Source of the DNA: a virus
DNA: 25,999 nucleotides
Virus record (IMG/VR): IMGVR_UViG_3300029258_001520
Span: 1-25,999 of that record
Direction: 5' to 3' (one strand)
Position numbers and translations under genes: made by a program. The notes under the pieces were generated by a model. That model ran no database searches and had not been told where the DNA came from. It saw only the letters and a program-made list of their open reading frames with translations. Every line of letters begins with the position of its first letter. Positions within the stretch are counted from its first letter, which is position 1. Below are positions 1 through 6,754 of the stretch, piece by piece.

Positions 1-653
1 ATACTAGCTTGTCTTAATAGATTTTCTACCTCTTCTTCTCGTCATTCTTGTGGTGTAAATTCTGTCAGTCTTGTACCTTCTCCATCTCTTGGTTTGTTCT
101 TTTTGACTTCTAATATATAACAAGAATTTGGTTCTTCTCATCTTATTTTTTTATACACATACCAATACAATTTTAACTGTTCTAGGTATTCTTCATACTT
201 ACCTGAGTATTGGTCTGGTTCCATTTTCTCAAATCTTCATACAGTCTTAATATCGTAGATACTTCATTCCCATATCCTATCTAGGTATCATTTAATATTA
301 TAGTTATTATTATATTCTAATTCTAACTTAGCTTCTGCTTCTCCTCCCTTCCCAAACATTTTACTTGCTTCATAATTTTCATAACAAGCATCAAACTCTT
401 TCAACATCTTTTTACTTGTGGTTTCATCTAGTCCGTGTTCTGATACCATATCATAGATATATTTATATCCTATCTCTCTTGTGAGTTCTCCGTGTAATGC
501 TTGTCGTTCTACAACATTATGAAATGCTGTACCTACAACAAAGTAATCCTTGAACTCATTGTCTTTTTCTCATAGAACATACTCAGTATATCGTCTTTTT
601 TCGTCTGTTCTAAGTTTTTTAATTGTACTATAACTTATATTTAGTTTATCCAT
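1..653 (-). CDS. PD-(D/E)XK nuclease (RecB/Cas4-like exonuclease), C-terminus cut by window edge
   Basis: With TGA read as Gly, 217 codons are open from ATG at 653 to the window edge. The Cas4/RecB-type nuclease signature is visible: GTAFH at residues 41-45 (conserved His near the N-terminus), KGYLDRIW at 121-128 with catalytic Asp125, YDIKT at 133-137 with Asp134 and Lys136, and the Q-L-x-x-Y helix EQLKLYWYV at 158-166. This family degrades or trims DNA ends, and phages use it in replication-coupled recombination. It is the last visible gene of the leftward cluster after the SSB-like and NinG-like genes, which fits recombination. An ACCGCT motif sits just upstream of the start. Seen: the motifs. 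Inferred: exonuclease activity. The metal-binding site appears intact. Confidence 0.82.
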
Positions 654-669
654 ACAGCGGTTTAATTAT

Positions 670-1227
670 CTAAAAGACACTTCATGTGGTGTTTATTTTG
701 TGGTCTATTCATTTTACTTTACTTTTATAATGTTTTGGTTCTATGTCTATTATATTACACTTTTTATAGTCTATAATTCATCTATCCAATTTGGAATGAC
801 ATACGCTACAGCAAAATATTATTTTAAAAGGATGCTGATAGTTATAATGATGTGCTTCTATTCTCGTGTTTTGTTTGTCGCATATAGGACAGTCTTTTGG
901 TCTTATTCACAACTTTTTTATTATTCTATAACAAGCAGCATGAATTTTACCATATCATTTTTGTTTTCTGTTTATCTTAGCTTGTGTAAATATATATTCC
1001 CTCCTTTTGGGGTTGTTGTAATATCTGTCAGTATCTCTTTTGCGAGCCATAGCAAGCTCACGATCTGTTTTTCTTCATTTTTTTATACAAGATTTACATC
1101 TTCACAATACTCAAAGGTATCATTGATAATGTTTGTACCGAGATTTATTTCATAGTTTTTTATACTCACAACACTCTTTACATTTTAGATAGGTTGCCCC
1201 ACCAATAACTTTTGTTGGATTAGCCAT
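670..1227 (-). CDS. Zinc-binding HNH-like phage protein
   Basis: A 185-residue protein in the TGA=Gly code. It carries an N-terminal CxxC/CxxC zinc ribbon (Cys16, Cys19, Cys44, Cys47), a basic middle, and a second cluster with Cys113-P-I-Cys116, His126-His127, and CSVCHSK around residues 140-146. The pattern CPIC-x9-HHYNY followed by F-x-CSVCH resembles the HNH-like zinc module common in small phage proteins. Homing-type nicking, DNA binding or a structural zinc role are all possible, and the catalytic residues cannot be settled by eye. A second in-frame ATG lies 12 bases upstream of the chosen start. It follows the SSB-like gene across the structured spacer at 1230-1349. Confidence 0.7.
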
Positions 1228-1229
1228 TA

Positions 1230-1349
1230 TAATACGCATATAATTTAAAAGCCCCATTATAGATAGACTCGGGGGCGTATTACAACCAAGAGATTGTACC
1301 CTGAGCCTATTTATAATAGGGCTTCATGTTGTAATACGCATAGTACAAT
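1230..1349. repeat. Long imperfect hairpin flanked by direct repeats; possible origin or structured RNA
   Basis: A 24-base arm at 1251-1274 pairs with 1299-1322; the few mismatches are mostly G-T in one strand or the other, so the stem would form in RNA or DNA. The apex holds an inner stem TACAA/TTGTA (1281-1285 with 1294-1298). The element TAATACGCATA occurs directly repeated at 1230-1240 and 1332-1342. CGTATTACAAC at 1276-1286 is the exact reverse complement of 1328-1338, and ATTGTAC at 1293-1299 is the reverse complement of 1343-1349; both pairings interleave with the main stem, so pseudoknotted alternatives exist. It sits among replication genes. An origin, a protein-binding site or a cis RNA are all possible. 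Confidence 0.6.
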
Positions 1350-1380
1350 GTAATAATCCAAAATAAAATTGCAACAGTTT

Positions 1381-1398
1381 TAGGAGTTGTCGCTCCTA
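1381..1398 (-). terminator. Short hairpin at the end of the SSB-like gene
   Basis: TAGGAG (1381-1386) and CTCCTA (1393-1398) form a 6-bp stem with a 6-base loop, overlapping the stop codon of the leftward SSB-like gene. The tract after it in that direction is AAAACTG rather than a T-run, so it may be a weak terminator or an RNA-stability hairpin. Confidence 0.35.
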
Positions 1399-1989
1399 GT
1401 TAAAAGGCAAATCATTTGAGTCTTCTTTGTTTTCTGTTTTCAATAGTTTACTACGCAAATCTGCAATAAGTGATTTTTCATTTTCAGTAAACTTATCTCA
1501 TTTCTCAAACTTAGGAACTTTGTATTCTATAGCTCCATTCTTTCTATCTTCTATTCAAGCTATGTCTAATTTCTCTGCAGCTTGGTTGTATTCTGTTTGT
1601 GTGTATTCATAGAACGCTGCTCATTTTAATTTCAAATGTACAACTTCCATACCACTCAATGCTGTCAAGCAAATGTGTAGTTTACCACCACTTACTACTA
1701 CATCGTTCTTAATATCTTTGTACAATCCTTTTTGTAGTAAAGTGTGATCGTCTTTTGTAAATGCTTTCACTTCAAATTCTTCATCTCTCAAGTCTGATAC
1801 TTCATTTGAGTAAATACCACAACTATGCTTCCCACTGTATCATGATATAGTGTATCCGACATTCATTACAGCAAGTGATGTAATGTCTAGTGGTCTTTTT
1901 GCTTTTGCAACTTTGTCATAATAATAGAACTCTCCAGTCTTTCCGTTGTACTCAACGAAGTAGTCGATAACATCTGTATTAATAGTCAT
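1396..1989 (-). CDS. Single-stranded DNA-binding protein-like
   Basis: A 197-residue protein. Its tail, EDSNDLPFN, is an acidic stretch ending in an aromatic residue, the hallmark of SSB C-termini that recruit partner proteins; most of the last 25 residues are charged. The body is rich in beta-type residues (for example a V-V-V-S-G-G-K-L strand near the middle), as expected of an OB fold, but no family-specific motif is unmistakable. The neighbours (helicase, NinG-like protein, RecB-like nuclease) support a role coating ssDNA at the phage fork or during recombination. An ACCGCTTTA motif lies about 30 bases upstream of the ATG. TGA-Gly codons occur, for example in ISGYSG. An unrelated replication accessory protein with an acidic tail remains possible. 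Confidence 0.62.
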
Positions 1990-2022
1990 AACAGTATAAT
2001 AATATAATAGTAAAGCGGTTTT

Positions 2023-2256
2023 CTAATAGATGTATTCCATCTGATTTCTTATCATGTCTGCTCTAAGTAGCTTATTCTGTGTGCATTCTTTCATAAATAA
2101 ATACACATCCCTAGCGTACTCATCGTAATTTCTGTTTGCTGTTTCACATAGAGCTTCTAACTTTCACGAGTTTGTAATCTTAAACTCGTCTAGTGACATC
2201 TTTACAGAATACGATAGCATTTCAGATAAACTGTTGTACTTGTCTTGTATGCTCAT
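2023..2256 (-). CDS. Small hypothetical protein (77 aa)
   Basis: Unrecognised. It starts MSIQDKYNSLSEML and looks mostly helical and charged, with no Cys cluster, membrane segment or signal peptide. One TGA-Gly codon (TNSGKLEAL). It lies between the NinG-like and SSB-like genes on the same strand, with a good promoter match just upstream (2284-2311), so it may open a subtranscript for the SSB-to-nuclease genes. A recombination accessory role is a guess from position only. Confidence 0.6.
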
Positions 2257-2283
2257 AAGTATCTTATCAAATAAAACAATTGT

Positions 2284-2311
2284 AGTATATAGATTTTTAT
2301 CAATAAATCAA
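2284..2311 (-). promoter_or_regulatory. Candidate sigma70-type promoter
   Basis: Read leftward: TTGATT, a 16-base spacer, then TATACT, ending about 28 bases before the ATG of the 77-residue gene. Position and match are good for an internal early promoter; no start site is known. Confidence 0.4.
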
Positions 2312-2329
2312 GACTTTTTTATAATTGAT

Positions 2330-2755
2330 TTACAATCCTTTTTGTTCTTTCAGTTCTGCAACACATTTCTTGTAGTGTTCTATCATTTCTTCTATCTCAG
2401 GTGTTGTTATTTTTATAAGTTGTTTATCATACACCATTCTTTCGACCTCGTCTTCTCACAAATATTTCTGCATAAACAGCGTGTAGTTAATATAGTTTCA
2501 ACTCAAGAATACATTGCATCTCATACATTGAACGTGACAGTTTTTCTCATCCCAACGATATTTATAATTTGACCTGGATATGAAATGTCCGTTCTGCATC
2601 TCTTTCCAATGCTTTATATCTCAACATGTCACACACTCACAATTTCAGTATTTGTCAGTTCCCAACAGGCGTATGTATTGAGAAAAAATAGCGTCTAATT
2701 TTTTTACCAGTTTTCACCTTGTTGGTTTTTTCTTTCTCGTTTTCTTTTTTGACAT
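2330..2755 (-). CDS. ninG: NinG/Rap-like recombination protein
   Basis: The core matches the lambda NinG (Rap) family: a C-x-x-C-G zinc motif (ECVTCGD), then W-K-x-M-Q-N-G-H-F-I-S-R, then N-C-H-V-Q-C-x-R-C-N, followed by a G-x-Y-x-x-Y stretch. Rap is a Holliday-junction/D-loop nuclease in lambda. From ATG 2755 the product is 141 residues, short for the family (about 200). The frame stays open upstream and is strongly Lys-rich, as in NinG N-termini; a TTG at 2914 would give 194 residues and overlap the preceding gene by about 30 bases. No upstream ATG exists in that part of the frame, so the true start is uncertain. The helicase and SSB-like neighbours fit recombination-linked replication. Confidence 0.82.
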
Positions 2756-2883
2756 ATTGGTATTGATAGCACTACGCTTCTTTTGTGTCGCTCATTTATT
2801 TTTTGACTTCAATGACTCCTTGCGTTTCTCTTGATATTTCTTTTGACTTTCAATTTGTTTTTGCCTAAATTTCTTTTGTTGTT

Positions 2884-3222
2884 TTATTTTCTTTTCAAAT
2901 TCTTTTCTATCCAATTTTTTGTATATGTGACTAAAAGCTCATAATCCATTCCTATTTTTATTTCTAACAATGCACACGATAATTGACAGTCTTTTATTTT
3001 TCGTCCGTGTGGCTCTAGCATTGTTGTCACATCATACATATTCGATAGTTGTACGTATGCATCTAGTCTGAGAGATGGACTTGTCCATACGTCTATGATG
3101 TAATCTTTTCACAACAACACTTTTCATCACAACGCTTTCCTTGTCTTTACAACACCGTTTATCCTTCTTAAAATGTTGTCTTCTGGTTTTTGTCTTGTAC
3201 TTTCTGTAGAACGAAAACTCAT
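2884..3222 (-). CDS. Hypothetical protein (112 aa) overlapping the helicase end
   Basis: Unrecognised. It starts MSFRSTESTRQKPEDN, has a mixed hydrophobic/charged composition (LLGKDYIIDVW, LRLDAYVQLSNMYDV) and a basic tail (KNWIEKNLKRK). The start overlaps the last 55 bases of the helicase gene in another frame, a sign of translational coupling. The frame contains TGA-Gly codons (two in tandem in ALGGKVLLGKD) and no other stop. The reading frame that runs on into ninG is also open across this region; this frame is preferred because its composition is protein-like and the other is Lys/Cys-biased. Position between helicase and NinG-like genes suggests a replication or recombination accessory. 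Confidence 0.62.
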
Positions 3223-3968
3223 CTTGAAAAATCCACATCAAATAAAAAGTCTATATTCTTTTTTCCGAACTTGTTCTTAATTATAGAACACGCAATATAT
3301 CCGTCTTGATTGCTTAACAAGAACACAACCTCACTTGAAGCGTATAGCTCTCCTGCTCCTTTTAACGATATGAATGATCTGTCTCATTTGCTTATGTCTC
3401 TACCAGTTGTATTGCTTACCTGCGATAGAGAGAATACTGTTGCTCCTGATTGTATTGCTAGTTGTTGGACGTCTCTTGCTATTGTGGACATCCTTTCGTA
3501 TTCGCTATTCCCTGGACATTGTACGTTTTGGATGAAGTCGATGAACACAACATCAGGTTTCTCATCCATAACATTTTGGATAATAGCATCGATGCTGTAC
3601 TTATCATCGTATATACTCAGTCAATCAAAGTCCTCCAAGTTTATGTCATCAAGTTCCAAATCTCAAAATCTTTTTTGATATTTATTACAAGCCAAGTTCC
3701 ATAATACCATTCATACATCCACCTCCAGTGAGTAGAAGTGTACTTTCTTTTTTTTCCATAGATAGTGATTTGCGTATGTATAGGCAAACTTTGATTTACC
3801 TGTGTTCGAGTATCACGCTATCACATACACCTTTCCAGGTATTACACCACTCGTTTCTTCATCTATTTCAGCGTATGGACTTGTCATTCATAGCATACCA
3901 TCAGATCTCTTCATCTGCATATACTTCTCTAATCATTCTATCGCTTTTTGTAAATTATCAGTAATCAT
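3168..3968 (-). CDS. DnaB-type replicative helicase (ATPase domain only)
   Basis: A 266-residue RecA-fold helicase. The Walker A motif is IAGYSNTGKS (Lys58, Ser59), where the first Gly is encoded by TGA. Walker B is VVFIDFI with Asp144. A downstream L-S-Q-V-S-N motif and DRSFISLKGAGELYASSEVVFLL match DnaB motifs 3 and 4. It would unwind DNA at the phage fork as a hexamer. At 266 residues it lacks the roughly 150-residue N-terminal collar of cellular DnaB, so it resembles compact phage/plasmid helicases. In-frame stop TAA lies just upstream, which limits the start; ATG 3968 is the first. It follows the replisome organizer by about 20 bases. Confidence 0.9.
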
Positions 3969-3987
3969 ATTGACATCATAAGTAAAA

Positions 3988-4728
3988 CTATCGTCCCTTG
4001 CTTTTATTTCTAAACCGAGTATTTATTCTTCCTTTGTGACTTTGCTTCTTAATCATACTTTTGTCTCATTCGTGATAATCAAAACATTCTTCTACTGTAT
4101 TGTAAACAACTTTCCGTTTATGATTTCACATTTGGTCGTATCAAAATGTATCTTTACTTTTTCTTTTCAATCGTTCTACAAACTTTTCTATTTCTTTTTT
4201 GTCTTCTTGTATTCTGTATCCTGCTTTTTCTATAAACAAGTCAAACAATATTTCTAATGCTTCAACATTTTTTGTTAAATATTCTGTATCAAACAAATTT
4301 CTGATTTGGTCTTTTTCTTTTATATATTTTTCTTTTATATATTCTTTATCATTATTAGTTGTGGTTATTTGTTTGTTATGTTGATGGTTATTTGGTTGGT
4401 TATTTTCTTTTTCATCGTCGTTGTAAATACTGTAGTTTACTATAGTTATCAAAGAATATTGGTTGGTTGATTTGGTGGTTATGTTGTTGGTTGCTTTTAG
4501 TTTATCTATTGCGGTCCTAATTTGCTGCCTTGACAATCATAATTCTACCCCTATTTTTGATGGTGATGATATGAAGCTTCATCTTTTTATCTCTTGTCAT
4601 CTCCATTGCTTTCCCGTATGGTTCGCCTTTATGCAACAGTGCACAAACACTCTAAACGTGTTAGCGTCTGTGTATCGCTCCCGTTCAGTTATTTTTCTAT
4701 GCAATTTTATTCGTCATTTATTTTGCAT
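3988..4728 (-). CDS. Phage replisome organizer / replication initiation protein
   Basis: A 246-residue protein. The N-terminal half matches phage replisome-organizer domains: G-R-I-K-L-H-R-K-I near the start, FRVFVHCCIKANH, KQWRGQEIKRGSFISSPSKI, a helix-turn-helix at ELGLSRQQIRTAIDKL, then ITTKSTNQYSLITIVNYSIYN. These winged-helix proteins bind the origin and load helicase; the helicase gene follows directly. The middle is Asn/Gln/Lys-rich and low in complexity, probably a linker. The C-terminal part (LEILFDLFIEKAGYR and a basic tail) could contact the helicase. Gly codons read from TGA fall at conserved sites (RGQEI, RGSFI, ELGLS). Expression is probably controlled by the leader at 4744-4909. 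Confidence 0.85.
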
Positions 4729-4743
4729 CTGTTCACATAAAAT

Positions 4744-4779
4744 AAAATCCAGAGGAGCGAGCAAGAACCTCTGGATTTT
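4744..4779 (-). terminator. Strong hairpin in the leader of the replication operon
   Basis: A perfect 12-bp stem (4744-4755 with 4768-4779, core ATCCAGAGG/CCTCTGGAT) and a 12-base loop, followed leftward by TTTTATTTTATG. It lies only 15 bases before the replisome-organizer ATG and just after the structured element at 4783-4846, so it reads as an attenuator or a regulated intrinsic terminator. A T-run on the other side would let it work in both directions. Confidence 0.65.
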
Positions 4780-4782
4780 AAT

Positions 4783-4846
4783 GTATAGTCCCTCCCCCTT
4801 GTTTGGGGTCCGCCTATCCGTTGTGGCTATAAAGCCCCTACTATAC
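4783..4846 (-). ncRNA. Compact structured leader element (unidentified cis RNA)
   Basis: 64 bases closed by a perfect 7-bp stem (GTATAGT/ACTATAC). Inside, a GC-rich core stands out from the AT-rich surroundings: read leftward, GGGG near the 5' side, a GGCTTTATAGCC hairpin, ACCCC, then GGGGGAGGG. The CCCC can pair with either flanking G-run, so two exclusive folds are possible. Order along the transcript is promoter, this element, terminator hairpin, gene, the architecture of a transcriptional riboswitch or protein-binding attenuator. It fits no tRNA (no T-loop GTTC) and no class I can name. Confidence 0.5.
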
Positions 4847-4869
4847 AAATCAAAAGATATTGCTCGCCT

Positions 4870-4892
4870 TTGATTATTCAAGTAATAATCAA
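4870..4892. promoter_or_regulatory. Operator-like inverted repeat over the -10 region
   Basis: TTGATTATT (4870-4878) and AATAATCAA (4884-4892) form a perfect 9-bp dyad with a 5-base centre. It overlaps the -10 box of the candidate promoter at 4882-4909, a classic repressor site. The HTH-like gene just upstream (4948-5184) is a natural candidate ligand, by position only. Confidence 0.5.
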
Positions 4893-4909
4893 TCAAAAAT
4901 CGTTGTCAA
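4882..4909 (-). promoter_or_regulatory. Promoter for the replication operon
   Basis: Read leftward: consensus TTGACA (4904-4909), a 16-base spacer, then TATTAC (4882-4887). Transcription would begin near 4875, so the structured element at 4846-4783 would be the first thing transcribed. Confidence 0.55.
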
Positions 4910-4947
4910 GTTTTATCCCATCATTCGTATTATCAAAATAATTATAA

Positions 4948-5184
4948 CTATTTCAATCATATTGACTTCTTGTATTCATCTAAAAACGTTTGTAGTCTGT
5001 TTATGTGGTTTTCTACTACTATACAGAATAGCTTTGCGGTGTCTCGTTTTGGTATAGACTTATATTTTCGATTTTTCATAGTCGATATATTTATACCAAT
5101 TTGTTTACAGTATCGACTATTGCTTTTTCCTAATTCTGTTATTATTTTTTTTTGTAGCTCTATTATCTGTTGTCTTTTTGTCAT
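4948..5184 (-). CDS. Small helix-turn-helix-like DNA-binding protein (78 aa)
   Basis: It starts MTKRQQIIELQKKI. The segment RYCKQIGINISTMKNRKYKSIP resembles a Cro/CI-type helix-turn-helix (an alpha helix, a turn at IGIN, and a recognition helix starting STMKN), followed by a C-terminal helix that may dimerise. The frame passes one TGA (SIGLK) and ends at TAG. A TTG 15 bases upstream is an alternative start. It precedes the promoter/operator of the replication operon on the same strand and is a plausible regulator of it. The family assignment rests on pattern only. Confidence 0.6.
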
Positions 5185-5302
5185 CTGTCCATTTTGCAAT
5201 ATAAAAACATAAGTCTAGGATCAGTATGTATGCACATCATATAAATAATAATGCACCTCATATCAAAAAAATATAATATATAATCCAATCTATAGTAGTC
5301 AT
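5117..5302 (-). CDS. Small single-pass membrane protein (61 aa)
   Basis: MTTIDWIIYYIFLIGGALLF continues into IGCAYILILDLCFYIA, one or two hydrophobic segments filling residues 5-38, then a basic hydrophilic tail (KKNNNRIRKKQ). Glycines in the membrane segment come from TGA codons. It overlaps the start of the HTH-like gene by 68 bases in another frame. Possible roles are superinfection exclusion or a lysis accessory; nothing in the sequence decides. Confidence is moderate because the gene is short and overlapping. Confidence 0.45.
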
Positions 5303-5307
5303 ATTGT

Positions 5308-5481
5308 TTATGCATATAAAACGTCTTCATAGAATTCCTGCACTTCTTGTGTTTTCTTTTTTGCTCGCTTGTGTGCTTCCTGCTCATTATCAAAAATCTT
5401 TGTAGCTTCAGTATATCCGTTTATCCATACTGTCACGTGGTGTTTACCGTGTTTTTCAATTATGCTGTGTTGTGCTTTCAT
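5308..5481 (-). CDS. Small hypothetical protein (57 aa)
   Basis: MKAQHSIIEKHGKHHVTVWINGYTEATKIFDN followed by a Lys/Glu-rich helix (EQEAHKRAKKKTQEVQEFYED). The N-terminal part looks like a small beta-hairpin, the rest helical. Its ATG lies just after the stop of the preceding gene (TAAAATG), so the two are coupled. Unrecognised. Confidence 0.55.
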   Translation of the reverse strand: MKAQHSIIEKHGKHHVTVWINGYTEATKIFDNEQEAHKRAKKKTQEVQEFYEDVLYA

Positions 5482-5482
5482 T

Positions 5483-5632
5483 TTATACCATACTATCTAA
5501 AAAGTTTTCAAGATACTCTGCACATATCTCATACATAACATCTTCTGGTACGTATTCCCAGTCTACCTCATTTTCTATCATTTTGTTTGCCACATCTGCA
5601 AGCGTGTCAGCTACTCACTCAGCTCACTGCAT
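5483..5632 (-). CDS. Small acidic hypothetical protein (49 aa); second half of a TAG-split frame
   Basis: MQGAEGVADTLADVANKMIENEVDWEYVPEDVMYEICAEYLENFLDSMV in outline (given here in parts: MQGAEGVADTLADVANKM, then IENEVDWEYVPEDV, then MYEICAEYLENFLDSMV): acidic and helical. It is in the same frame as the 31-codon piece at 5645-5740, from which a single TAG at 5645-5647 separates it. It could be its own gene from ATG 5632, or the tail of an 85-codon gene with a nonsense mutation or suppressed amber codon. Two TGA-Gly codons lie near its start. Confidence 0.45.
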
Positions 5633-5644
5633 AGAATAGACAAG

Positions 5645-5740
5645 CTATAGCCTGTCATTGTCATACTCTCCGTCATCATTCACATACTTATCGCGTACGA
5701 TAATACTCAATATAAACATAAAATAATTATATGCTTTCAT
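5645..5740 (-). CDS. Tiny frame (31 aa) ending in TAG, upstream part of a split frame
   Basis: MKAYNYFMFILSIIVRDKY followed by an acidic stretch and stop TAG. The hydrophobic start resembles a short membrane anchor. It begins in the 27-bp repeated gene-junction sequence (5736-5762), which argues that translation really starts here. Downstream, the same frame continues for 54 more codons after the TAG. Confidence 0.35.
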   Translation of the reverse strand: MKAYNYFMFILSIIVRDKYVNDDGEYDNDRL

Positions 5741-5762
5741 AGTTATTTTTTTATAAATAAAA
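5736..5762. repeat. Repeated gene junction, copy 1 (copy 2 at 5975-6001)
   Basis: 27 bases with a single difference from 5975-6001; core read in plus: CATAGTTATTTTTTTATA. Read leftward it encodes the last codons of the upstream gene (I-K-K, stop TAA), two spacer bases, then ATG-AA of the next gene. The identity covers both coding and non-coding positions, so it may be a conserved termination/reinitiation module or a recent duplication. Confidence 0.6.
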
Positions 5763-5979
5763 GGTCTTTGTGTCGTTGTTCTAGCTCTCATTGCGTGTGT
5801 CAAAAGTCTCAGCGTTGCACTTCACATACCCGCACCATACTGACATCGCTTTTGTTGTTTGCAATAAAAACTCCAGGTAATCTATTTTGTTTTGTGGTCT
5901 CTATAATTTCACGAAGATTGCTATTTTCAAATCAAAATATGATGCAATCATCTCATTTATAAAATGCTCTATACTTCAT
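5743..5979 (-). CDS. Small hypothetical protein (78 aa)
   Basis: It starts MKYRAFYKGDDCIIFGFEN, includes LREIIETTKQNRLPGVFIAN and ends LLFIKK. It has a mixed beta/alpha character, resembles no family I can name, and contains several TGA-Gly codons (YKGDD, IFGFE, RGDFGHTQGE). Its stop and the next start share the repeated junction. Its C-terminus resembles that of the 68-residue gene upstream (FLSIKK). Confidence 0.55.
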
Positions 5980-6001
5980 AGTTATTTTTTTATAGATAAA
6001 A
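5975..6001. repeat. Repeated gene junction, copy 2
   Basis: Near-identical to 5736-5762. It joins the stop of the 68-residue gene to the start of the 78-residue gene in the same arrangement (TAA, CT, ATG). Confidence 0.6.
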
Positions 6002-6188
6002 ACTCTATCATCTCTGCAAAGTCTTCTATATTAATCATTGCTATAAATCAGCTTGTCTTTTTTTCGTCATCGTACTTATATATTTTTATATGTCCGTTTT
6101 CTTTCCTAAACAATAGTCATTGTGTTGTGTGTATGGGATCCGAAAACTTGACAACATTTACTCAACTGTCTGTGGTTATTTTTTGCAT
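5982..6188 (-). CDS. Small hypothetical protein (68 aa)
   Basis: MQKITTDSGVNVVKFSDPIHT at the start, then GHIKIYKYDDEKKTSGFIAM and the C-terminal INIEDFAEMIEFLSIKK in parts. Probably a small beta-rich domain with a final helix. Three TGA-Gly codons. It overlaps the end of the 47-residue membrane gene by 13 bases, implying coupled translation. Unrecognised. Confidence 0.55.
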
Positions 6189-6319
6189 GGTTTATCCTTA
6201 AAAACTAAAACAGGATGCCTTGCTTTGTTGTTTTGTTTTTTTTCTCGTTTCATATAGGCAGTAGCACACAGTCCACCACCTATCCGAAACAATAGTAGTA
6301 GTATGATTGCTTCTCGCAT
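6176..6319 (-). CDS. Small membrane-anchored protein (47 aa)
   Basis: MREAIILLLLFRIGGGLCA gives one N-terminal hydrophobic segment, followed by a basic tail (KREKKQNNKARH and KDKPCKK). The topology would be a short membrane anchor with a cytoplasmic positive tail. The frame extends upstream to a TTG/ATG-like start at 6409, but that part is antisense-compatible with the next gene, so the internal ATG is preferred. Function unknown; exclusion or lysis accessory roles are possible. Confidence 0.45.
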   Translation of the reverse strand: MREAIILLLLFRIGGGLCATAYMKREKKQNNKARHPVLVFKDKPCKK

Positions 6320-6323
6320 TGTG

Positions 6324-6722
6324 TTATTTATTCGAAAATAAATTGTCCAGCTCTGTTTCCAGGTTTTCGATAAACTCGCACCAATCTTCTTCGTTTCTAC
6401 GTGTAGCAAGCAAGCTCGCTAGTCTTTCGCTGTTTATACCGTCCAATCAAAATCAAAGCTCTTCTGCAATTCCTATACTTTCAGATAGTGATGGATCCTC
6501 TTTTGCTAGGTATTCTATAGCTCTGCTATAGTATATAACCTCTTCATTTGTTAGTTCTCCGTCTTCGTTCGCTTTTTCTATAAGTTCTACAACATCTTGT
6601 GCGTCTTCGCATTCTTTCAGTTCGTCTTCGTCGATGTAATTAATAACGTAGTCGTTAAAATCGTAGTCTTTTTGTAGTTCTGTGATAATGTTTTTGATCT
6701 TTTCTGATTGTTTTGTAGTCAT
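6324..6722 (-). CDS. Acidic hypothetical protein (132 aa)
   Basis: It starts MTTKQSEKIKNIITELQKDY, is rich in Asp/Glu throughout, and ends with LDGINSERLASLLATRRNEE and DWCEFIENLETELDNLF. Mostly helical. Two TGA-Gly codons (LGFGLDGIN) link the two halves. Acidic small phage proteins of this kind sometimes mimic DNA or bind host enzymes, but nothing here proves that. It is the second gene of the leftward transcript. Confidence 0.65.
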
Positions 6723-6754
6723 AATGATACATATTTTATAAATATAAACGTTTA

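Noticed and set aside
700-1155. Rightward hydrophobic frame of 151 codons opposite the zinc protein
   Set aside because: It is the antisense shadow of the minus-strand gene; its Phe/Tyr/Ser bias mirrors Lys/Arg codons on the true strand.
1251-1322. A tRNA gene on the minus strand (72 bases, 7-bp end stem, 5-bp central stem)
   Set aside because: There is no T-arm with GTTC-type loop and no D-arm; the arms pair with each other as one long hairpin.
4783-4846. A tRNA or a twister-type self-cleaving ribozyme
   Set aside because: The 7-bp closing stem and GGGAGGG flank are suggestive, but the tRNA T-loop and the conserved twister 5' nucleotides are not seen.
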